NCBI RefSeq assembly: GCF_006715085.1
Contig: NZ_VFMM01000003.1
Coordinates: 310,001-374,000, forward strand
From: Kribbella jejuensis
GTDB taxonomy: Bacteria > Actinomycetota > Actinomycetes > Propionibacteriales > Kribbellaceae
Length of the DNA: 64,000 nt
Direction: 5' to 3'
Part shown: positions 16,582 through 24,455 of the stretch, piece by piece
Layout of the letters: every line of letters begins with the position of its first letter
How positions within the stretch are numbered: position 1 is the first letter of the stretch
The notes under the pieces: generated by a model
Seen by the model: the letters and a program-made list of their open reading frames with translations, nothing else
Database searches by the model: none
What the model was told of the DNA's origin: nothing
Made by a program: the position numbers and the translations under genes

Positions 16582-16667
16582 ACACCCAACGTACTCGCCC
16601 GTTACGGCGCCCGCTGAGTCGTTGACCAGGACCTGACGCCGGGCGGATGCTCGTCTCGGGGGACGAG

Positions 16668-17399
16668 ATGGGACAACGCAGTCCGTTGGTGACGCTTGCG
16701 GCCACGGCCGTGGGTCTCGTCGCGCTGCTCGTGGTCGACAGCACCCAGACCGGTACGACGGCGGCAACCGACGGCACCGTGACGGCCACCAGCGCGCCCA
16801 CAACCAGCGCGCCCACGACCGCGCCAGGAACCAGCACGCCGACCGACGTGCCCGCGACCACTGCGCCGCCGACCGTGGCCGCGACGAACACGCCGGCCAG
16901 CAGTTCGTCACCACAGCCGCCCCGGACCACCGCTCCGACCCACCGGACGGTTGTGTACGTCGGGAAGACAGAGCACCGGCAAGCCACGGTCGCGCTGGCG
17001 GTGAAGGGCAACCGCGCGGTCGCCTACGTCTGCGATGGCAGCCGCCTCGAGGCCTGGCTGGTCGGTGTGATCGCCGACGCTCACGTCGCCCTGCGATCCC
17101 GAACGGGCGAACGCCTCGTCGCCACGATCGGCTCGCGAACGGCCACCGGATCGTTCACCCTCCGCGGGCGCACCATCCGGTTCGAGATCGGCGTCGCGGG
17201 TCCGCCGGCCGGGCTCTACCGGTCGGCGACGAGCGGCCGGACCATCGGGTGGATCGTGCTGCCCGACGGCAATCAGGTGGGGATCGACAACGACGGTACG
17301 CCGGCCCCGGCGCCGCGACTCGATCCGGCACGCAGGATCGCGAGCGTCGACGGCGTACAAGTCACTGCGCAGTCGATCGCCGGCGACGAGACTTTCTGA
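16668..17399 (+). CDS. Membrane-anchored protein with Thr/Pro/Ala linker
   Basis: A 243-residue protein. ATG 16668 follows CTCGGGGGA and gives a short N-terminus plus one hydrophobic segment (LVTLAATAVGLVALLVV) that should anchor the protein outside the membrane. A 70-residue low-complexity linker of Thr, Pro, Ala and Ser follows, then a compact domain (HRTVVYVGKTEHRQATVAL ... YVCDGSRLEAWLVG ... LRGRTIRFEI) with alternating strands. No family recognised. The gene is 13 bp upstream of the DUF6529 gene and forms a three-gene unit with it and the Rieske gene, so it may be an extracytoplasmic partner of that redox module. Confidence 0.7.
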   Translation: MGQRSPLVTLAATAVGLVALLVVDSTQTGTTAATDGTVTATSAPTTSAPTTAPGTSTPTDVPATTAPPTVAATNTPASSSSPQPPRTTAPTHRTVVYVGKTEHRQATVALAVKGNRAVAYVCDGSRLEAWLVGVIADAHVALRSRTGERLVATIGSRTATGSFTLRGRTIRFEIGVAGPPAGLYRSATSGRTIGWIVLPDGNQVGIDNDGTPAPAPRLDPARRIASVDGVQVTAQSIAGDETF

Positions 17400-17412
17400 C
17401 CGGGGAGGGACC

Positions 17413-17955
17413 ATGACGACGGTGCCGATGCGGAGGGCGAGCAGGGTCGCGATCCCGCTCGCGGGCGGCGCCGCGGTCGCCATCGCGTTGGGTGTCTACG
17501 GCCGGGTACACGCACCGACAGGGGTCGCGATCGACATCGCGGGCTTTTCGAGTTTCCGGTCGGTGAAGTCCTGGCTGGCCACCGTCGCGCTCGTGCTTGC
17601 TCTCGTCCAGATCGTGACGGCGATGGCCATCTTCGGACGGGTCTTCACAGGGCGACGATGGGTCGCGCCGCTGCACCGATGGACAGGCCGGGCCGCCGTC
17701 GCGGTCACGCTGCCGGTGGTCGCGCATTGCCTGTACGCGTTGGGATTCCAGTACGGCGAACCGCGCGTACTGATCCACTCGCTGCTCGGCTGCTTCTTCT
17801 ACGGCGCCTTCGTCGTGAAGATGCTGGCGCTCAGCCGCACCGACACGCCCGGTTGGCTCCTCCCGGTCGCGGGCGGCGCCGTGGCCATCGGCATAGTGGG
17901 ACTGTGGCTGACCTCGTCGCTGTGGTTCTTCACCACCTTCGGCATCATCCGTTGA
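17413..17955 (+). CDS. DUF6529-family membrane protein
   Basis: A 180-residue integral membrane protein with about five hydrophobic segments. His residues sit near membrane segments (LHRWTGRAAVAV, VVAHCLYALGF, IHSLLGCFFYGAF), reminiscent of cytochrome-b561-like or ferric-reductase-like haem proteins, although haem binding is not established for DUF6529. The ATG follows GGGGAGGGACC. It is placed between a membrane-anchored linker protein and a Rieske lipoprotein, with 13 and 11 bp gaps. The arrangement suggests electron transfer across or along the membrane. Confidence 0.75.
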   Translation: MTTVPMRRASRVAIPLAGGAAVAIALGVYGRVHAPTGVAIDIAGFSSFRSVKSWLATVALVLALVQIVTAMAIFGRVFTGRRWVAPLHRWTGRAAVAVTLPVVAHCLYALGFQYGEPRVLIHSLLGCFFYGAFVVKMLALSRTDTPGWLLPVAGGAVAIGIVGLWLTSSLWFFTTFGIIR

Positions 17956-17966
17956 AAGGAGCAACC

Positions 17967-18377
17967 GTGGCCGAGCCCAGCCGTCGTACCGTCATTACCG
18001 CTGCCGCCGGTCTCGTCACGCTCACCGGTTGCGCGAAGTACGGCGAACCGACGAACCCGTCACCGGGAACGCCGCAGGGCGCGCCGGCGAACACTGTCCT
18101 CGGGAAGACCGAGGACATCCCGGTGGGTGGTGGGGTGATCTTCGCCGCCAACCGGATCGTCGTCACGCAACCTGTGAAGGGCACGTTCAAGGCGTTCAGT
18201 TCGATCTGCACGCATCTGAGCTGCCCTGTCGCGACTGTTGCCCATGGCACCATCAACTGCGACTGCCACGGCAGCAAGTACGCGATAACGGACGGCTCCG
18301 TCGTCCGCGGACCGGCCCCGCGACCGCTCCCGCCGAAGCAGATCACCATCACCGGCGACTCGATCACCGAGACGTGA
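17967..18377 (+). CDS. Rieske [2Fe-2S] lipoprotein
   Basis: A 136-residue protein. GTG 17967 is preceded by AAAGGAG. The N-terminus RRTVITAAAGLVTLTGC combines a twin-arginine-like start with a lipobox (LTGC), predicting export and lipid anchoring. The Rieske cluster motif is complete: CTHLSC followed by CDCHGSKY (Cys-x-His ... Cys-x-x-His). It should carry a high-potential iron-sulfur cluster on the outer face of the membrane and pass electrons to or from the DUF6529 protein. It converges on the DUF1003 gene with 9 bp between stops. Confidence 0.88.
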   Translation: MAEPSRRTVITAAAGLVTLTGCAKYGEPTNPSPGTPQGAPANTVLGKTEDIPVGGGVIFAANRIVVTQPVKGTFKAFSSICTHLSCPVATVAHGTINCDCHGSKYAITDGSVVRGPAPRPLPPKQITITGDSITET

Positions 18378-18386
18378 GGTGTGACG

Positions 18387-18785
18387 CTACCCCTTGCCCT
18401 CCTCGACCAGGCGGCGGTGCAGCTCGGTGGTGAGGGCGTGGATCTCGCGGGTCAGCTGGGTGTTGGTCTTGAGTTCGAGCTCCGACTCGTTGAAGTCGTG
18501 GTCGGCCTTCATCTGCTGGAAGGCGGCCTGCCGGTTCTGGCCGATCATCACGAACGTCGACAGGAAGATCGCCTCGAGCGAGACCACCAGCGTGAGGGTC
18601 GGCCACGGGCTCTTCTCGATGAACAGCATCCAGACCGCGAACACCACCACATGTACGTAGACGAACCGCATCGAGCCGGCGAACGCGGTGATCGCGTCGG
18701 CGATCCGCAACTGCAGGTTCGCCGCCCGCTGTGCCTCGAGTGCCAGGATGGCTGGATGGCGCCCGCGTGTTTTCGTTGATGTCAC
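18387..18785 (-). CDS. DUF1003-family membrane protein
   Basis: About 132 residues. Two hydrophobic segments (RFVYVHVVVFAVWMLFI and TLVVSLEAIFLSTFVMIG) flank SPWPTL, followed by the family signature QNRQ and a coiled C-terminal tail with NTQLTREIHALTTELHRRL. This is the DUF1003 pattern. GTG 18785 is the most plausible start, just before the conserved HPAILALEAQRAANLQ; no strong ribosome site is seen, so the start is uncertain. Role unknown. Confidence 0.8.
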   Translation of the reverse strand: MTSTKTRGRHPAILALEAQRAANLQLRIADAITAFAGSMRFVYVHVVVFAVWMLFIEKSPWPTLTLVVSLEAIFLSTFVMIGQNRQAAFQQMKADHDFNESELELKTNTQLTREIHALTTELHRRLVEEGKG

Positions 18786-18887
18786 TGGCTGTCCCGACCG
18801 CTCGTGCGCTCCCGGCCCCGGACGAACCAGAGATCCGCTGCAGCCGACGGTAGCGCCTGCCGTGCGCAGTGGGGAGCGCGGCACACC

Positions 18888-18893
18888 TAGGAT
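18888..18893 (+). promoter_or_regulatory. Minus-10 element of a leaderless promoter for the M20 peptidase
   Basis: TAGGAT ends 7 bases before ATG 18901, so transcription would begin at or next to the start codon. No convincing -35. Confidence 0.45.
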
Positions 18894-18900
18894 GGGGCGC

Positions 18901-20226
18901 ATGACGACCTCGAATAACAGTACGTCGTACGCCGCCGACGCCGAGGTGGTGGAGCTGTGCAGTGAACTGATCCGCATCGACACCACGAACTATGGCAACG
19001 GCAAGAGCAACGGCGAGCGGGTCGCGGCGGAGTACGTCGCGGCGAAGCTGGACGAGGTCGGGATCGAGTCGACGATCTACGAGTCCGAGCCGGGCCGGGC
19101 GACCCTGGTCGCCCATTGGGACGGTGAGGACCAGGATGCGGACCCGCTGCTCGTGCACGGGCACCTGGACGTCGTACCGGCCGATCCGAAGGACTGGAAG
19201 GTCGACCCGTTCGCGGGGGAGATCTTCGACGGCTGTGTGTGGGGCCGCGGTGCGGTCGACATGAAGGACTTCGACGCGATGGTGCTGTCGGTCGTACGGG
19301 CGCGTCAGCGGGCCGGGGTGAAGCCGCGGCGGCCGGTGCGGCTGGTGTTCACGGCCGACGAGGAGGCCGGCGGCGTGTACGGCGCGCAGTGGCTGATCAA
19401 CAATCACCCGGACACGATTGCGGACTGCACCGAGGCGATCGGTGAGGTCGGCGGGTTCTCGGTCACGGTCAAGGACGACCTGCGGCTGTACCTGATCGAG
19501 ACCGCCGAGAAGGGCATGAACTGGATGCGGCTCAAGGCCCGCGGTACGGCGGGACACGGGTCGATGGTGAACACCGACAACGCCGTCACCAACCTGGTCG
19601 AGGCGGTCACCCGGATCGGGTCGCACGAGTGGCCGCTGCGGGTCACGCCGACGGTGCGCGAGTTCCTGAAGACGCTCGAGGACCTGCTCGGCACCGAGCT
19701 CGACCCGGACGACATGACGACGACGCTGGCCAAGCTCGGCAGCTTCAGCCGGATGTTCGGGGCAACGATCCGGAACACCGCGAACCCGACGATGCTGAAC
19801 GCCGGCTACAAGGTGAACGTGATCCCGGGCGACGCCGAGGCGCACATCGACGGGCGGTTCCTGCCGGGGTACGAGGACGAGTTCTACGCGACGATCGACG
19901 AGCTGCTCGGCGACAAGGTGCAGCGCGAGACCGTGGTCACCGATATCGCTCTGGAGACCGAGTTCAGCGGTGGGCTGGTCGAGGCGATGAAGGCGTGCGT
20001 CCAGGCCGAGGACGCGCAGGCCCGGTTCGCGCCGCTGCTGATGTCGGGCGGTACGGACGCGAAGTCGTGGAGCCGGTTGGGCGTGCGGTGCTTCGGGTTC
20101 GTACCGTTGCAGCTGCCGCCGGAGCTCGACTTCATGGGCATGTTTCACGGGATCGACGAGCGGGTGCCGACGGCTTCGCTGGAGTTCGGGTCGCGGGTGC
20201 TGGACCGGTTCCTGTCTCAGGCCTGA
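18901..20226 (+). CDS. M20-family metallopeptidase
   Basis: A 441-residue M20/M25/M40 peptidase. The metal-site motifs are in order: VHGHLDVVPA (His and Asp), GRGAVDMKDFD (bridging Asp), TADEEAGG (catalytic Glu and ligand), and the C-terminal MFHGIDERVP (last ligand His). An inserted dimerisation domain (GTAGHGSM ... FLPGYEDEFYATIDELLG) lies between. The likely role is hydrolysis of small peptides or N-acyl amino acids in the cytoplasm. ATG 18901 is preferred over ATG 18892 because it fits the leaderless promoter. The stop overlaps the GH106-type gene on the other strand by 10 bp. Confidence 0.88.
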   Translation: MTTSNNSTSYAADAEVVELCSELIRIDTTNYGNGKSNGERVAAEYVAAKLDEVGIESTIYESEPGRATLVAHWDGEDQDADPLLVHGHLDVVPADPKDWKVDPFAGEIFDGCVWGRGAVDMKDFDAMVLSVVRARQRAGVKPRRPVRLVFTADEEAGGVYGAQWLINNHPDTIADCTEAIGEVGGFSVTVKDDLRLYLIETAEKGMNWMRLKARGTAGHGSMVNTDNAVTNLVEAVTRIGSHEWPLRVTPTVREFLKTLEDLLGTELDPDDMTTTLAKLGSFSRMFGATIRNTANPTMLNAGYKVNVIPGDAEAHIDGRFLPGYEDEFYATIDELLGDKVQRETVVTDIALETEFSGGLVEAMKACVQAEDAQARFAPLLMSGGTDAKSWSRLGVRCFGFVPLQLPPELDFMGMFHGIDERVPTASLEFGSRVLDRFLSQA

Positions 20227-22628
20227 CGGAGAACTCGCGGTACGGCGAGCAGCCCGGAGTTGAGGTAGTCGGCGGCGTGCTCGATGTGCTGCAGGTCGAA
20301 GCGGCGGCCGTACTGTTCGGTGACCTCGGCGGCTGTTTCGAGTAGGTGCTGGTCGGCGGACAGGGCGTTGGCTGCTGTGTTGTGTACGACGATCTCCAGT
20401 TCGTTGACGCCTGTCCGGGCGGCGTCGGTGAGGTCGAGCTGGTACGGCGGCGCCCAGAGGTCGCCGCAGTGCGTCCCGTTGAGGTAGATGCCGGCGGCAA
20501 CTCCTACTGGCGGGACGATGACCGCGCGGTAGGAGTTGGCCGGGAGGTACGGCTCACTGTCGGGCGCGACGGGTTCACCTGGACCGAGGTCGAGGATGAG
20601 CCTCGTGGTGCCTTCCAGCTCGAACTCGGTGCGGTAGGTGGCAGACCCGGAGTACGCCGTACGCCCCGGCTCCTCCCATCGATGCGGCAGCTTGACAGGT
20701 TGACTCTCCTTGCCGAAGGCAACCGTCCAACCGCCAAGAACCACACCGACAAAACGCTCAGGCGTGGCCGAAGACTCATCGTCGGTTGTGGGGATGAGGA
20801 TGGCTGATTCGTAGGGGTGGAGGGTGAGGGTTTGGGTTGTGGTGAGGTCTGCGGTGCGGGGGTTCCAGTGTTCTACCGGGGTGGGGAAGGTGAGGGTGCG
20901 GGGTTCGGGGGAGGTGTTGGCTGTGAAGTAGAGGTCGGCGTCGTCGAGGCGGTGGTGGACCACGCCTACGTCGGGGACCGGCGGGAATGGGGGTGGGGGT
21001 AGGTGCCTGGCGAGCGCGGTGGGGTCGGTGACGACCGTTCCGCCGGAGGCTGTGACTTCGTCGAGCCAACGGGTGGTTCGGTCAGGTGTTGTGGTGCCGG
21101 CCGGGACTACGACCAACGGAATGTCGGCGGGGTCGAGGACCGTGATGGCGTCGTCGTCGATCAGGTCGAAGTCGAGGCCGGCTTCGCGGATCGTGCTGGG
21201 GATCGTCGGTGGGATCAGCCGGCGCGCGACCCGGTAGAGGTTGAGCGGTTCGGGGCCGCCGGCAACGTAGGCGTCGGACGTCGGGATGTAGATCTTGACC
21301 GGGCGTACCGGCGTGCCTTGCTGCAGGACCCAGGACAGGCGGTGCAACGACGCGAACAAGGCGGTTGCCGCCGGCCACCAAGGGTTGCGGTCGTCGAGGG
21401 CGCCGGAGGCGTAGAAGATCCAGCCGAGGCCCGGGCCATCGGTGGGGGAGTACGGCCAGCCGTGGCCGATCAGCTGGTTGACCCCGGCAAGGAAGTGCTC
21501 GTGCGCCTCGCCCTGCAGATCGAGCGGCGTCGCCCGGAACGACGGCGAGTGCACCCACGTCCACACCTCCGCCGACACCACCGACCGCCCGTAGACGCTC
21601 GCCGCGGACGACGCCCAGCGCGTCTCCGGAATGCCCTTCCAGCCCCACCCCTCACCTTCGAAGATGTCCGCGTGCCGGTAGCTGCTCATCGTCGCCGGCG
21701 GTTCGCCGTAGCTCTGGATCCGGAACGGTACGCCGTAACCCGCCGCCCACGAACGGAACACCTTCAGGAAGTTGTCCTCGTACAACTCCGACAACGTCCG
21801 CCCGAAGTCGATCCGCAACTCCCGCGCACCGGGCCCATCCACCAGCAGCTCGTACAACCGCGGCCGCAAGTCGTACCCGCGCCGTGACGAGAACTCCGAG
21901 AACATCGCCGGCGTCCAGTCCGCGCCGTACACCTCCAGGCTGTCGCAGAACGCGGACCCGACGGGCATAGCCGCCTTGAGCAGCGGCTCGGCAACGCACC
22001 GGATGTGCTCCAGCGCCGCCGCCTCGGAGTAGTGGTCGAGCGTGTGCCCCTCCGCCCCGGCAGCGGCCCGCTTCACCTGCTGCCCGGTCACCCGCGACGT
22101 CGCGATCAGCACCTCCCGCGGCTGGCCGCCCGCCGGCACATGGATGACGCCGTCGCTCACCGGCACCTCGACGTACGACGACGGCACGTTCCCGTCCCCG
22201 ACGTACGCCGCGACGAACTCGTCACCCGGCCACGCCGGCACGATCGGTACGTCGTACGCCGCCGCCCCGATCTCCCGCCGATCCCAGTGCAACCGCCGCG
22301 CCGCCAGCGACGGCCCGATGTGCGGACCGCCGTACGACCACCCGCTCCCGAGCGTCACGTCGAACCGCAGTCCGAGCGACCGGGCCGTCCGCGCCGCGTA
22401 TCCGACCAGCTCGAGGACCTCCGGCGACCCGAACGGTGCCGTCACCGGCCCCATCGGATACACGAACGCGACCTCCACGCCACCGAGCCCGGCCGCTGCC
22501 ATCGCGTTCAGCTCGCGGTCGATCTCGTCTCGCTCGACGGACGGCCCGAACCACCACCAACGCACCATCGGCCGCCCCTCGGCCGGCGGCTCCCGGAACT
22601 GTCGCCGCACGTCATCGACGCTCGCCAT
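20217..22628 (-). CDS. Glycosyl hydrolase, GH106 (alpha-L-rhamnosidase)-like
   Basis: About 803 residues. The N-terminal barrel begins FREPPAEGRPMVRWWWFGP and continues LNAMAAAGLGGVEVAFVYP, both typical of GH106 and related glycosyl hydrolases. The middle contains SLEVYGADWTPAMF and SAEVWTWVHSPSF. The C-terminal beta-sandwich has YRTEFEL ... ILDLGPG and GIYLNGTHCGDLWAPPYQLDL, a jelly-roll sugar-binding domain. There is no signal peptide, so it would act on imported oligosaccharides. ATG 22628 (MASVDDVRRQF) fits the conserved start better than upstream codons in a Gly-rich tail. No sugar transporter is adjacent. Confidence 0.78.
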   Translation of the reverse strand: MASVDDVRRQFREPPAEGRPMVRWWWFGPSVERDEIDRELNAMAAAGLGGVEVAFVYPMGPVTAPFGSPEVLELVGYAARTARSLGLRFDVTLGSGWSYGGPHIGPSLAARRLHWDRREIGAAAYDVPIVPAWPGDEFVAAYVGDGNVPSSYVEVPVSDGVIHVPAGGQPREVLIATSRVTGQQVKRAAAGAEGHTLDHYSEAAALEHIRCVAEPLLKAAMPVGSAFCDSLEVYGADWTPAMFSEFSSRRGYDLRPRLYELLVDGPGARELRIDFGRTLSELYEDNFLKVFRSWAAGYGVPFRIQSYGEPPATMSSYRHADIFEGEGWGWKGIPETRWASSAASVYGRSVVSAEVWTWVHSPSFRATPLDLQGEAHEHFLAGVNQLIGHGWPYSPTDGPGLGWIFYASGALDDRNPWWPAATALFASLHRLSWVLQQGTPVRPVKIYIPTSDAYVAGGPEPLNLYRVARRLIPPTIPSTIREAGLDFDLIDDDAITVLDPADIPLVVVPAGTTTPDRTTRWLDEVTASGGTVVTDPTALARHLPPPPFPPVPDVGVVHHRLDDADLYFTANTSPEPRTLTFPTPVEHWNPRTADLTTTQTLTLHPYESAILIPTTDDESSATPERFVGVVLGGWTVAFGKESQPVKLPHRWEEPGRTAYSGSATYRTEFELEGTTRLILDLGPGEPVAPDSEPYLPANSYRAVIVPPVGVAAGIYLNGTHCGDLWAPPYQLDLTDAARTGVNELEIVVHNTAANALSADQHLLETAAEVTEQYGRRFDLQHIEHAADYLNSGLLAVPRVLRQA

Positions 22629-22852
22629 ACCCCCAACCCCACAACCGCCGCCCCCGCCCGTCAACGCGAATGACCACTACCGGTCAGATCTGCTCACTAC
22701 TGTCCGATGGCGTGTGCCGATCCTGTCAGTGGCCACTCCCCGGGAGGTAGCGGCCGGAGACATCCCTGCTGTTGCTGATAGCAACGAGGCTGAGACGGCG
22801 ACCGGCACCCGCCGACTACGGCTCGTGATGGTTCGGACGTCACGCGGGGCCG

Positions 22853-22858
22853 TATGAT
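22853..22858 (+). promoter_or_regulatory. Minus-10 box upstream of the PIN-toxin module
   Basis: TATGAT, a near-consensus -10 hexamer, 34 bases before the antitoxin ATG at 22893. No clear -35 at 16-18 bp. Confidence 0.4.
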
Positions 22859-22892
22859 GGTTGAGGTGGGAGATCGGCTGGACGGAGGGCTC

Positions 22893-23090
22893 ATGGATAC
22901 AGGCACCGCAGACCAGTCTGGTGCGCCTTTTGTGCGGCCATCGCAGTCCGTGATGGACTTGATCGCCGCGAAGCGGACCGAGCCCATCAAGTCACTGGAT
23001 GATCTCGCCGCGGACACGTTCGGATCGGACGAGGAACTGGATGACTTCCTGGCGTACACATATGCCGAACGGCATCGTGAGATCGCCTGA
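22893..23090 (+). CDS. Probable antitoxin of a PIN-domain toxin module
   Basis: A 65-residue acidic protein from ATG 22893, preceded by GGAGGG. It contains SVMDLIAAKRTEPIKSLDDLAADTFGSDEELDDFLAYTY. That stretch is mostly helical and negatively charged, as expected of a toxin-binding antitoxin tail. A recognisable DNA-binding domain is not present in these 65 residues, so autoregulation is uncertain. An in-frame ATG at 22854 would add 13 residues but overlaps the promoter box. The stop is 3 bp before the toxin start, the usual antitoxin-toxin spacing. The call rests mainly on context. Confidence 0.6.
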   Translation: MDTGTADQSGAPFVRPSQSVMDLIAAKRTEPIKSLDDLAADTFGSDEELDDFLAYTYAERHREIA

Positions 23091-23093
23091 CCC

Positions 23094-23498
23094 ATGCAGC
23101 CCGTTGTCCTGGATACCGATGTTGCGTCTCTTGTCCACAAACGAAAGCTCAGCGGCCCACTGACGACGCGTCTGATCGGCCGGCAGCCCATGATCACGTT
23201 CGTTACTCTTGGCGAGCTCGCGAAGTGGGCTGAGATTCGCCAGTGGGGCGCCCGGAACCGGCAAGCGCTCGCCGACTGGATATCCGGCATTCCTGTTCTG
23301 CCCGGTGACGAAGCAGTGACCGCGACCTGGGGTCGGCTGTCTGCTGCAGCCGTGGGCAGAGGCCGACCTCGGCCGGCGAACGACATGTGGATCGCATCGT
23401 GCTGCCTGACCTACGATCTCCCGCTGGCAACGCTCAACCTGAAGGACTTCGAGGACTTTCGATCCTTCCACGGTCTGCGGATCCTCGGCTCGGACTGA
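23094..23498 (+). CDS. PIN-domain toxin (VapC-like RNase)
   Basis: A 134-residue PIN domain with the expected acidic site residues: VVLDTDVASLV near the N-terminus, TLGELAKWA (Glu) in the middle, and RPANDMWIASCCLTYDLPLATLN (Asp) near the C-terminus, ending in NLKDFEDFRSF. PIN toxins are Mg-dependent ribonucleases that cleave tRNA or rRNA. It begins 3 bp after the antitoxin gene. A lone type II toxin-antitoxin module; it could aid genomic stability or stress response. Confidence 0.82.
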   Translation: MQPVVLDTDVASLVHKRKLSGPLTTRLIGRQPMITFVTLGELAKWAEIRQWGARNRQALADWISGIPVLPGDEAVTATWGRLSAAAVGRGRPRPANDMWIASCCLTYDLPLATLNLKDFEDFRSFHGLRILGSD

Positions 23499-23517
23499 TC
23501 CACCCACAGCCTTGGTC

Positions 23518-24378
23518 TCACGAGAGGTTCAGGGTGGTGCGGAGGTGGGGGAGGTGGGTCAGTAGGGGTTCGGGTGGGGTTGGGGTGGTGATGACGGAGA
23601 GCGTCAGGCGGTAGTGGAACGGGGCTGCGGTCAGGTGTTCGCCTGGGCGGAGTTCGGTGGCCAGGGCGCTGCGGGGGATGAGGGCGAGGTGGGCGCGGCG
23701 GCGGGCCATGGCGATCGTGGTGCTGAGCGTGACGCCGCGGCGGGGGTTCGCGCCGAGGGCTGCGAGGCGGGTGTGGATCTCCTCGCTGCCTTTGTCGTAC
23801 GTCGAGAACGCGACCGGTCGGTCCTTCAACGGCTGCCGGCCACGCCCCGGCGGGCGGGCCCCAGGTGGTACGAACAGCACGAGCTCGTCGCGGCCGACGC
23901 TGCGGGCGACCGTACCGCGGGGGAGCCTCATCTGATCGGCGATCGCGATGAAGGCGGCGTCCATCGTGCCCTCGGCGACGCGCTCGACCAGGAAGTGGCC
24001 GTGGTCGACCTGCTGCTGGATCTCCAGGTCGGGCAGGTCGGCGTCGAGGACCGGGAACAGGATCGGCGCGAGGCTGGCGAATGTGCCGATCACAAGCCGC
24101 TGGGCGACCGCCGCGGCACGGGTCGCGTCGTACACCTCCTCGAGGTGGGCGAGGATGTGGTCCGCGCGGCGGCCGAGCTCGGCGCCGGCCGGGGTCGGAC
24201 GGGCACCGCGGGTGTCGCGCTCGAAGAGCTTCGTCCCGCAGAGCCGTTCGAGCCGGGCCAGCCGCTGCGACGCCGACGGCTGCGAGATGCGGAGTTCACG
24301 GGCCGCCGTACCGACGGCGCCGGTCCGGACGACGGCCTGCACCAGCCGCAGGTCTTCGACCGAGGGTAATGAAGCCAT
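23518..24378 (-). CDS. LysR-family transcriptional regulator
   Basis: A 286-residue LysR regulator. The N-terminal winged HTH is LRLVQAVVRTGAVGTAARELRISQPSASQRLARLE. The effector-binding periplasmic-binding-like domain follows from about residue 90 (LVIGTFASLAPILFPVL). The ATG is part of a perfect palindrome (24375-24393) and its -10 TAGGCT lies 6 bases upstream, so the mRNA is probably leaderless. It is divergent from an MFS transporter gene whose expression it likely controls, with autoregulation through the same site. Effector unknown. Confidence 0.9.
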   Translation of the reverse strand: MASLPSVEDLRLVQAVVRTGAVGTAARELRISQPSASQRLARLERLCGTKLFERDTRGARPTPAGAELGRRADHILAHLEEVYDATRAAAVAQRLVIGTFASLAPILFPVLDADLPDLEIQQQVDHGHFLVERVAEGTMDAAFIAIADQMRLPRGTVARSVGRDELVLFVPPGARPPGRGRQPLKDRPVAFSTYDKGSEEIHTRLAALGANPRRGVTLSTTIAMARRRAHLALIPRSALATELRPGEHLTAAPFHYRLTLSVITTPTPPEPLLTHLPHLRTTLNLS

Positions 24379-24393
24379 AGGCTGAGCCTATGG
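24375..24393. promoter_or_regulatory. Symmetric LysR operator with overlapping divergent -10 boxes and start codons
   Basis: CCATAGGCTGAGCCTATGG is a perfect 8-3-8 palindrome with the LysR T-N11-A core (T24378, A24390). On each strand it contains TAGGCT, six bases, then ATG: the LysR start (24378) on the minus strand and a 21-codon ORF (24390) on the plus strand. Regulator binding would cover both -10 boxes and both leaderless starts. Confidence 0.7.
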
Positions 24394-24455
24394 CAAGCAG
24401 GCAAGTCCAGCCGGCTACCTGCGACCCGCTCAAACGCCAAGAATTCAAGGTGTGA
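24390..24455 (+). CDS. Putative 21-residue leader ORF coupled to the MFS gene
   Basis: ATG 24390 to TGA 24455. The ATG stands 6 bases after a TAGGCT -10 box inside the operator, the geometry of a leaderless start. The stop overlaps the MFS start as GTGA (24452-24455). Translation of the leader would therefore deliver ribosomes to the MFS GTG, which has only a weak ribosome site of its own. The peptide begins MASRQVQPATCD and ends KRQEFKV, with three Gln and one Cys; it has no membrane segment. No family; the evidence is positional, not from conservation. Confidence 0.4.
   Translation: MASRQVQPATCDPLKRQEFKV

Noticed and set aside
16770..16930. Tandem ACCAGCGCGCCC-like DNA repeats
   Set aside because: They lie within the Thr/Pro/Ala linker of a coding sequence and reflect low-complexity protein, not an independent repeat element.
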